DNA from: an uncultured Saprospiraceae bacterium
Lineage (GTDB): Bacteria > Bacteroidota > Bacteroidia > Chitinophagales > Saprospiraceae
DNA length: 6,742 bases
Reading direction: 5' to 3'
NCBI GenBank assembly: GCA_937967535.1
Contig: CALCMV010000310.1
Location: 1 to 6,742, forward strand
Every line of letters begins with the position of its first letter. The first letter of the stretch is position 1. A program made the translations under genes and the position numbers. This document shows, in pieces, positions 1-4,747 of this stretch. Under the pieces are notes generated by a model. That model was given only the letters and a program-made list of their open reading frames with translations. It searched no databases and was not told where the DNA came from.

Positions 1-1
1 T

Positions 2-51
2 AAGTGGAAGTACAAGTTTATCCCGTACAGTTGTCGGGAAAGTTTAAGTTT
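2..51. repeat. AAGTNN hexamer repeats at left edge
   Basis: Three head-to-tail hexamers (AAGTGG, AAGTAC, AAGTTT) lie at 2-19 and two more (AAGTTT twice) at 40-51, with a TCCCG/CGGGA 5-bp dyad between them. The same hexamer type recurs at 4701-4731. No coding frame of useful length crosses this stretch: every plus frame meets a stop by position 61. A gene tail entering from the left of the window cannot be excluded. The repeat is degenerate and may be chance in AT-rich DNA. Confidence 0.35.
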
Positions 52-57
52 AAATAA

Positions 58-80
58 ATAATTCATTTTCAATGAATTAT
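58..80. repeat. AT-rich 10-bp hairpin
   Basis: Positions 58-67 (ATAATTCATT) pair perfectly with 71-80 (AATGAATTAT) around a 3-base TTC loop. There is no T-tract on either side, so it is not a standard intrinsic terminator. It may mark the end of a transcript entering from the left, or be chance in AT-rich sequence. Confidence 0.35.
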
Positions 81-136
81 GAAAACTGAAAGTGTCGCTT
101 AGTTCAGTCCAACCACTTACTGCACATCTTTAATTT

Positions 137-207
137 TGCCACAAAGACACGAAGACACAAAGTATAAATTGCTGATAAGCATGAAAATTCTTCGTGTCTT
201 TGTGGCA
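137..207. repeat. 19-bp inverted repeat, probable interspersed element
   Basis: Arms at 137-155 (TGCCACAAAGACACGAAGA) and 189-207 are exact reverse complements over 19 bp and enclose a 33-base spacer. The left arm continues into GACACAAAG, so ACACRAAG-type units are repeated directly as well. The element lies 26 bases beyond the stop of the TPR lipoprotein gene. It lacks a U-tract, so it is more likely an interspersed palindromic repeat (REP or MITE remnant) than a classic terminator, though a stem of this size could still protect the 3' end of the mRNA. From memory, sequences resembling CCACAAAGACACGAAG recur in Bacteroidota and neighbouring phyla; I cannot check that here. Confidence 0.75.
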
Positions 208-232
208 GTTTTCAATGCTGTTTTTCGTGAAC

Positions 233-1063
233 TCAACGCCCTTGCAATGCGATAGCTTTTTGATAGTCGGCGTTGGCTTTGGCTTGTTCGCCGATTTTTT
301 CGTAGGCATCTTTTCGATTGACATATAAAATAATCGCATTGGGGTCTACCTTGATTCCCTGTGTATAATCCTCAATTGCTTCTTGGTATTTTTTCTGACT
401 GAAATACAACAAACCACGATTGTTGTAAGCCGGTACATAACGTGGGTCCGACTTAATTGCCGCCGTAAAATCTTGCAGGGCTTGAGCTATTTTGCCCTGT
501 TCATTATACAGGTTGCCTCTGTTGTAATAAGCATCGGCATAGTCCGGTTTTATCTCTAAGGATTTGGTCATATCTTTTTCCGCTTGCACTATATCTCCAC
601 TTTCGTAATATGTAATTGCGCGAAATTGATAGGCTTTATAGTTTCTTGGCATAATTTGGAGTGTCTTGCCAAAATCTTGTTTTGCTTTGTTATATTGCTT
701 CAAATAATGATATGCAATCCCTCTATTCATGTACGCATCCATATGCTTTGAGTCAAGTTCAATAGCCCTGTCGAAGTCTTTTAATGCTTCAGAATATTTT
801 TTAAAATCTGTATAAATCACCCCTCTGCGATAATACGCTTCCGCATGAGTAGTATCTGCATGAATGGCTTTGGTATAATTTTCCATCGCCTTATCAAATT
901 CCCTTTTAGCATAATTGAAATTTCCCTTACTTGTGTAAGCATTCGCAAATTTAGGGTTGATATATCGCGGTTTGTTGGGGTCGCGTTCAGGGGCGCAGGA
1001 AAATATAAGGCAAATTACACATCCTAATAATATATTAGTTATTAAAATATTATTATTTTTCAT
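233..1063 (-). CDS. TPR-repeat lipoprotein
   Basis: A 276-residue protein. The N-terminus has one lysine, a hydrophobic stretch (residues 6-22) and a lipobox-like IFSC ending at Cys23, so it is probably a lipoprotein on the periplasmic face of a membrane. From residue 39 to the last residue it is seven tetratricopeptide units of exactly 34 residues (39-72, 73-106, 107-140, 141-174, 175-208, 209-242, 243-276). Most units show the TPR pattern of an AY..RG start, a central Y or G, an A-x-x-D-[FY] helix and a DP-type end, for example AEAYYRRGVIY followed by ALKDFDRAIELD. TPR domains are protein-binding scaffolds; the partner is unknown and no enzymatic domain is present. The ATG at 1063 is chosen because it gives an intact signal peptide. 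An 81-base gap with a -7-like element separates it from the glycosyltransferase upstream, so it may have its own promoter. The TPR and lipoprotein calls are firm; the biological role is not known. Confidence 0.93.
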   Translation of the reverse strand: MKNNNILITNILLGCVICLIFSCAPERDPNKPRYINPKFANAYTSKGNFNYAKREFDKAMENYTKAIHADTTHAEAYYRRGVIYTDFKKYSEALKDFDRAIELDSKHMDAYMNRGIAYHYLKQYNKAKQDFGKTLQIMPRNYKAYQFRAITYYESGDIVQAEKDMTKSLEIKPDYADAYYNRGNLYNEQGKIAQALQDFTAAIKSDPRYVPAYNNRGLLYFSQKKYQEAIEDYTQGIKVDPNAIILYVNRKDAYEKIGEQAKANADYQKAIALQGR

Positions 1064-1102
1064 AGTAAATATTCTTTATAATCAGTTCACTTTAGTTTGT
1101 TC

Positions 1103-1110
1103 CAAATATA
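1103..1110 (-). promoter_or_regulatory. candidate Bacteroidota -7 element for the TPR gene
   Basis: On the minus strand this reads TATATTTG, an exact match to the Bacteroidota primary-sigma -7 consensus TAnnTTTG. It lies 39 bases before the ATG at 1063, which leaves room for a 5' leader of about 30 bases. No TTG is visible at the expected -33 distance, so only half of the promoter is supported. Confidence 0.45.
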
Positions 1111-1144
1111 TAAAAAACATTTTAAATTGGCGTTCAGAACATTG

Positions 1145-2821
1145 TTATTTTTTTTTCAAAAGTAAAATTTTTCCCTCTGTTTGATTTATAAATTTATGAT
1201 ATTCATACTTTTTAACAATCTCAAAATCAGTTAATTCACTAAAAGAAAATACATAATCGCGCCTTCCTGTCCACCACCAAATTCCCGTTGTATCTCGCGC
1301 CTGATATTGAGCATCATAAAAATAAAAGCCATTGAACTCCAAACCGCCGTCTATATCTGCAAGCCGGATATTTTCTACTTCATTCAAATGCCGAATCGCT
1401 GCCCACCGAGTCCGATTCCACGACAGATAATCGTGTGTGGTCATTACACTATAAGCGATTTGAACAGCAAGCAATATACCGCAAATACACATTCCAAAGT
1501 AACTAATCTTTTCCGAATAAGCGCGTGTTTTATTCGTATTATTTTTGTTGTAAAATATAAAAATAATTAATGGCAATATAATTAGTAAAGGCAGCAAATA
1601 ACGGTCAAAAAAACCATGCAAAGCAATCGGTAAAAAATAGATAAAAGCCCCCAAGAGAAAAAATAAGCCGATACTTTTTTCTACATCCAAATTTTTCTTT
1701 CTTATGCTTGTCAATATTTTTACTAAAACATTGATTATCAGATAAAAAGCCAAGACTCCACCCAATACGGCAATTCCCGTAATAAACCACCAAAAGCACA
1801 CTCCTATCGTTTCCATACCCGCCAAATCCAGCATCATCGTATCGTGCAAAGAAAGCGGTCCGATGCCCGTTTTTTGAATCATATTTTTCCCCAGAGGCAT
1901 CGGTTTATTCAGAAAAAAAAGTACGGAAAATATCACTGCACTAAAAAACAGCGTCCACCGCCTGCCGCCTAGCCTCAAAAATCTACCATACAAGGGCAAT
2001 ACAAACCATCCTAAATAAATAAATGCGATAAAAGTATTTTTGAAAAAACGAACAGGAAGTTCCATTGGATTTTGTAGGAGTGACCACAATCTGCCCGTTT
2101 GTGCGCCATAGGCAAAGGGCCTGCGTCCGGTATTTTCCATCCAATTTTGAAAGAGAAATAAAGCGGTGAGTCCGATAATTAAGGGTAAAATTGCTTGTAA
2201 AATTATACGTATAACTATTTTTTTATGTGTAAATATTTTTAAGTTTACAAATAAAAAAACGATACAAAAAGCCATCGGTACAAACAAACCAAATTGCCGA
2301 CACAATATCGCCAGCAATGAAAAAACAATTCCCAAAGACCAATCTATCCATTTTTTATATTGGAAAAAACGAACAAAAAACAATAAGGTAATCGCTGTAA
2401 AAGTTGCAAAATACACATCCGTCATAAAGGTAAATGACAGCGCAAACCAAAGCGGATTAAAGGCAATACAAATGGCAAGCAGAAGGGCTGTTTTTCGCTT
2501 CAATCTCAACTGAAGTGCCAAGAGATATACCGTAAAAAAACCCAATAAAGATACGACAAGCGTAGCTCCGCGCAGCACTTCAAATGAATATCCAAAGACC
2601 GCACAAAACGCTGTACCCCAGAGTGTTTGGCTAATCAAAGCGGAACTTGTCCAGCCCAAAGGACGGAAATCACCCGCCTCCAACATACGCTGCACAGCAA
2701 TAGCATAAGACCAATCATCATTCAAAGGAAAATCTCCCGAAGGATTGACCACAAGGATAGCCAACAGCCACAAAGCAGTCAGCAAAAAAAAGTCAAAAAT
2801 AATGAATCGGCGAACTCTCAA
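1145..2821 (-). CDS. GT-C family membrane glycosyltransferase (GT39/ArnT-like)
   Basis: A 558-residue polytopic inner-membrane protein with about 12-13 hydrophobic segments (first 8-26, then roughly 83-105, 111-130, 133-152, 160-196, 203-225, 263-278, 288-304, 338-370, 384-402, 408-424, 440-459) and a soluble C-terminal tail from about 460. Family marks are the acidic pair in the first external loop (NDDWSY, Asp35-Asp36), the second acidic site FMTDVYF (Asp135), and the late FFDRYLLP motif (405-411). Enzymes of this fold transfer a sugar from a polyprenyl-phosphate donor to a lipid, glycan or protein on the periplasmic side; donor and acceptor cannot be told from sequence. The start is TTG at 2821: an in-frame TAG lies 21 bases upstream, no ATG lies between, and the first internal Met (46) would remove the catalytic Asp pair. 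The last codons are three AAA triplets before TAA. The 5' part is G+C-rich (57% at 2641-2700) and the middle AT-rich (22% at 2221-2280), probably reflecting Phe/Ile/Lys-rich membrane segments. Confidence 0.88.
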   Translation of the reverse strand: MRVRRFIIFDFFLLTALWLLAILVVNPSGDFPLNDDWSYAIAVQRMLEAGDFRPLGWTSSALISQTLWGTAFCAVFGYSFEVLRGATLVVSLLGFFTVYLLALQLRLKRKTALLLAICIAFNPLWFALSFTFMTDVYFATFTAITLLFFVRFFQYKKWIDWSLGIVFSLLAILCRQFGLFVPMAFCIVFLFVNLKIFTHKKIVIRIILQAILPLIIGLTALFLFQNWMENTGRRPFAYGAQTGRLWSLLQNPMELPVRFFKNTFIAFIYLGWFVLPLYGRFLRLGGRRWTLFFSAVIFSVLFFLNKPMPLGKNMIQKTGIGPLSLHDTMMLDLAGMETIGVCFWWFITGIAVLGGVLAFYLIINVLVKILTSIRKKNLDVEKSIGLFFLLGAFIYFLPIALHGFFDRYLLPLLIILPLIIFIFYNKNNTNKTRAYSEKISYFGMCICGILLAVQIAYSVMTTHDYLSWNRTRWAAIRHLNEVENIRLADIDGGLEFNGFYFYDAQYQARDTTGIWWWTGRRDYVFSFSELTDFEIVKKYEYHKFINQTEGKILLLKKK

Positions 2822-2849
2822 ATCGGCAGATATTTTCCGCTAATTTAAG

Positions 2850-2880
2850 AAAAAAAACCGTAGTGCGAGGCTTCCGGCTT
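2850..2880 (-). terminator. candidate intrinsic terminator of the small lipoprotein gene
   Basis: In minus-strand RNA, AAGCCG (2880-2875) can pair with CGGUUU (2860-2855), including one G-U pair, around a 14-base loop, and the stem runs into an eight-U tract (2857-2850). It begins 15 bases beyond the lipoprotein stop and would separate that gene from the glycosyltransferase. The stem is only 6 bp, hence the moderate confidence. Read on the plus strand, the same bases form a different imperfect stem (GTGCGAGGC with GGCTTGTAC). Confidence 0.42.
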
Positions 2881-2894
2881 GTACCTATGTACTA

Positions 2895-3107
2895 TTAATC
2901 CAATGTGCAGGTGGCTCGGACATCTCTTTGCTGATATTGAGATTCCTGATTGGCACAATAATCTTCTGCTTTGGCTTTTGTTACGTATATCATTTCTGAT
3001 ATATGCGTTTCATTATCAGCTATACAGGTACAGGTGCGGTTTTTGTTGCAGGCAGTAAGAGCGAGGGCAAGTGCGAATAGCAGGATGCAAAAAAGTTGTT
3101 TCCTCAT
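2895..3107 (-). CDS. small cysteine-rich lipoprotein, function unknown
   Basis: A 70-residue protein. The N-terminus is a textbook lipoprotein signal: MRKQ, a hydrophobic core, then the lipobox LTAC with the lipidated Cys at position 20. The mature part is only 51 residues and carries four further cysteines (26, 28, 51, 67) in the layout CTC, then YC, then TCTLD at the end, which fits one or two disulfides in the periplasm. Residues 42-51 (VTKAKAEDYC) form a likely helix. I recall many small Bacteroidota lipoproteins with the same plan (CxC near the anchor, a KA.A...C helix, a C-terminal CxL or CSL) but no known function. The ATG at 3107 is fixed by the signal peptide. The gene stands apart: 261 bases from the gene upstream, two hairpins just before it and a terminator candidate just after it, so it is probably monocistronic. 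Confidence 0.82.
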   Translation of the reverse strand: MRKQLFCILLFALALALTACNKNRTCTCIADNETHISEMIYVTKAKAEDYCANQESQYQQRDVRATCTLD

Positions 3108-3126
3108 AACTCAATAGTTTTGTAAA

Positions 3127-3172
3127 ATGTTTCTTATAGACATACGAATGTCTGAAACATCATAGATGATGT
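3127..3172 (-). promoter_or_regulatory. two adjoining dyads in the leader of the small lipoprotein gene
   Basis: The first dyad has a double stem: ATGTTTC (3127-3133) pairs with GAAACAT (3154-3160), and inside it AGACAT (3138-3143) pairs with ATGTCT (3148-3153) around ACGA, leaving a 4-base bulge (3134-3137). The second is ACATCA (3157-3162) with TGATGT (3167-3172) around TAGA. They share 3157-3160, so full pairing of one disturbs the other. They begin 20 bases before the ATG at 3107. They could be an operator or a 5' UTR structure. No TAnnTTTG element is seen nearby. Confidence 0.4.
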
Positions 3173-3323
3173 AATAAAATATGAGTTAGTTGAAATACGT
3201 GAGACGTTTGAAGTCGGGGTGCTTTTTGAGGTTAAAATTGCCTTTATGCTACAAAAGTGCAAAATTTTATGTTAAGATGCAAATAAGTAGAGGAAGATTT
3301 TTTGAAATTAAAATTTTCGCCAT

Positions 3324-3367
3324 ACGATTTTGTAGGGACATGGCATGCCATGTCCCTACAAAATCGT
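3324..3367. repeat. perfect 44-bp palindrome
   Basis: Positions 3324-3345 and 3346-3367 are exact reverse complements, 22 bp each with no spacer (centre GGCATGCC). It begins one base beyond the stop codon of the 167-residue protein gene. In RNA it would form a very stable hairpin, but no U-tract follows in either direction, so it is better read as an interspersed palindromic element that may also stop exonucleases. The outer 7 bases (ACGATTT/AAATCGT) match those of the hairpin at 6279-6342. A short plus-strand reading frame running through it (3190-3372) looks non-coding. Confidence 0.9.
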
Positions 3368-3368
3368 G

Positions 3369-3872
3369 TTAGACCATTCGCTTATGCCAACTATCTCCCA
3401 ATCGCACTTTCCAGCTTTGGTCAAAGTCAGCTTTAGTGTTCACTAAATTATCGTAAACTCTTGTATCGTCATTAATTTCGCCGGAAGCATAAAGGGCAGC
3501 AAATTTTTCGCGGTCTGCGGCGTGTACTGCGCCGTCTTTTTCGTAAGTAAAGGTCATTCTATCAAATAAATCAACCTTATATACTTGTTCGATTTCTTTA
3601 ATAAAATGCACAGAACTATCTATGGAACAGCCACTTGCACCTGCCATACTTTCATCTACCATCAATACGATAAAGCGTCCGTGCAACACATCGCCCGTAG
3701 CTTGTAAGGCACGATTGTGGCTTGCCCACTGCTGCGTAAACGCATTGATGTGTGTACGTATTTTCGTAATATCAGTCTCCGAAAACGCTGTTTTAGATTG
3801 ATAAATCCATACGCGCGAAGTGGCGGGGAAAGTCTCGAATTTATTTTGTGTGATTGTTGATTGTTCGTTCAT
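3369..3872 (-). CDS. conserved Bacteroidota protein, usually named 'ABC transporter ATPase'
   Basis: A 167-residue, apparently cytosolic protein: no signal peptide and no membrane segment. From memory it matches a Bacteroidota family of about 160 residues that databases often call 'ABC transporter ATPase'. Family marks are SRVWIYQ (19-25), F-x3-W-x2-H (45-52), GRFIVLMVDE (65-74), ASGCSIDSSVHFIKEIE (79-95), VYDNLV (129-134) and the C-terminal W-x-VRLGDSWHKR. None of the ABC features is present: no Walker A, no Walker B, no LSGGQ signature. The usual name is therefore unsupported and the function unknown. Invariant-looking Cys82, Asp85 and His89 in GCSIDxSVH would be the first residues to suspect as functional. 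It lies 48 bases downstream of the CCG-domain Fe-S gene, an arrangement I recall from other Bacteroidota, which suggests a role linked to that redox protein. The start ATG at 3872 is the only Met before the conserved region. The 44-bp palindrome follows the stop. Confidence 0.85.
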   Translation of the reverse strand: MNEQSTITQNKFETFPATSRVWIYQSKTAFSETDITKIRTHINAFTQQWASHNRALQATGDVLHGRFIVLMVDESMAGASGCSIDSSVHFIKEIEQVYKVDLFDRMTFTYEKDGAVHAADREKFAALYASGEINDDTRVYDNLVNTKADFDQSWKVRLGDSWHKRMV

Positions 3873-3906
3873 TTTCTGTACATTACGCTATGGTTCACGT
3901 TAAAAA

Positions 3907-3934
3907 TTAACCATTAATCATTAAGCATTAACAA
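3907..3934. repeat. 7-bp tandem repeat overlapping a stop codon
   Basis: Four consecutive heptamers on the plus strand: TTAACCA, TTAATCA, TTAAGCA, TTAACAA (consensus TTAANCA). The stop of the Fe-S protein gene (3921-3923) is inside the third copy, and the fourth encodes part of the last residues (VVNA). Since 7 is not a multiple of 3, a change in copy number inside the gene would alter the C-terminal residues, but stops occur in several frames here, so little would change. Confidence 0.6.
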
Positions 3935-4697
3935 CTATCATTTCTGAAAGGTCATAAACCATTACTTTGTCTTCTTTTTCTTTGGCTTTTATACCGTCAG
4001 ACATCATCGTGAGGCAAAACGGGCAGTTGACCGCCACCACTTCTGCGCCCGTTTCGAGGGCTTCTTCGATGCGTTCTATGTTGATACGTTTGTCACCGGG
4101 TTCGTCTTCTTTGAACATCTGTGCGCCACCTGCCCCACAACACAAACCGTTGGTTTTGCTGCGTTTCATTTCCACCAAATCCGCATCCAATTGCTTTAAT
4201 ACATTACGCGGTGCTTCGTAAATGCCATTGACACGTCCCAAGTAGCATGAGTCGTGATAGGTGATTTTTTTGCCTTTGAATGCACCGCCTTCACTCATTT
4301 TTACGCGCCCGTCATTGATGAGTTCTTGCAATAATTGGGTGTGGTGAATGACCTCATAGTTACCGCCAAGTGCCGGATATTCATTTTTCAAAGTATTGAA
4401 ACAATGCGGACAAGCGGCAACTATTTTTTTGACTTTATACATATTTAAAGTCTCAATATTTTGTAATGCCGTCATCTGAAATACGAACTCATTGCCTGCG
4501 CGTCGCGCCGGGTCGCCGGTGCAGCTTTCTTCGTTGCCGAGTATGGCGAATTTTATCCCCACATCGTTCATTATCTTCACAAATGCCTTCGTGACCTTCT
4601 GTGCGCGGGCATCAAAACTCCCTGCACAGCCTACCCAAAATAGTATTTCGGGTTCTTCTCCTCTTGCGGCGTAATCCGCCATTGTTTGTACTTTCAT
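3921..4697 (-). CDS. (Fe-S)-binding protein with two CCG-type cysteine domains
   Basis: A 258-residue cytosolic iron-sulfur protein of the heterodisulfide-reductase HdrB/HdrD, GlpC and LutA type. Two half-domains are visible. The first has Cys24 (WVGCAG), Cys59 (ESCTGDPARR) and CPHC (96-99). The second has Cys151 (HDSCYLG), Cys186-Cys187-Gly (GLCCGAGG) and CPFC (225-228). In the first half the CCG is replaced by SCTG, which I believe is normal for this subgroup. Such proteins carry electrons between quinone or ferredoxin partners and a dehydrogenase; the exact substrate is unknown. In related genomes I recall a larger membrane-linked 4Fe-4S protein just upstream; here the upstream gene is Fic instead. 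The start at 4697 (MKVQTMADYA) is preferred to the in-frame ATG at 4733, because the extra 12 residues (MNLHLTLELELN) are simply translated hexamer repeat. No Shine-Dalgarno is visible. The gene is G+C-rich (60% at 4021-4080) compared with Fic. Confidence 0.92.
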   Translation of the reverse strand: MKVQTMADYAARGEEPEILFWVGCAGSFDARAQKVTKAFVKIMNDVGIKFAILGNEESCTGDPARRAGNEFVFQMTALQNIETLNMYKVKKIVAACPHCFNTLKNEYPALGGNYEVIHHTQLLQELINDGRVKMSEGGAFKGKKITYHDSCYLGRVNGIYEAPRNVLKQLDADLVEMKRSKTNGLCCGAGGAQMFKEDEPGDKRINIERIEEALETGAEVVAVNCPFCLTMMSDGIKAKEKEDKVMVYDLSEMIVVNA

Positions 4698-4700
4698 GTT

Positions 4701-4731
4701 AAGTTCAAGTTCAAGTGTCAAGTGCAAGTTC
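4701..4731. repeat. AAGTNC hexamer tandem repeat before the Fe-S gene
   Basis: Five units on the plus strand: AAGTTC, AAGTTC, AAGTGTC (one base longer), AAGTGC, AAGTTC. On the coding strand this is an ACTTGA-rich leader ending three bases before the ATG at 4697. It fills most of the 50-base gap after the Fic stop. It also creates an apparent upstream in-frame ATG at 4733. The same hexamer type occurs at 2-51. Confidence 0.6.
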
Positions 4732-4747
4732 AAACTAATACAATCAA

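Noticed and set aside
1..119. Possible tRNA-like acceptor stem (TAAGTGG at 1-7 with CCACTTA at 113-119)
   Set aside because: The inner part cannot form T, anticodon or D arms and the length is wrong; a 7-bp match over this distance can be chance.
130..339. Minus-strand reading frame of 69 codons overlapping the TPR gene end and the 19-bp inverted repeat
   Set aside because: It runs antisense-register through the C-terminal part of a clear TPR gene on the same strand in another frame, and its tail is a translation of the repeat.
2166..2513. Plus-strand reading frame of 115 codons inside the glycosyltransferase
   Set aside because: Antisense shadow of a conserved membrane-protein gene; lysine/asparagine/isoleucine-rich with no domain pattern.
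3190..3372. Plus-strand reading frame of 60 codons
   Set aside because: Its last third is the translated 44-bp palindrome and the rest has no recognisable protein pattern; the frame overlaps the end of the opposite gene.
3907..3934. CRISPR-like or origin-like direct repeats
   Set aside because: Units are 7 bp with no spacers, and there is no DnaA-box pattern or neighbouring replication or cas gene.
4698..4733. Longer Fe-S protein starting at the ATG at 4733
   Set aside because: The extra residues are only translated hexamer repeat, and the shorter start gives an N-terminus in line with the family.
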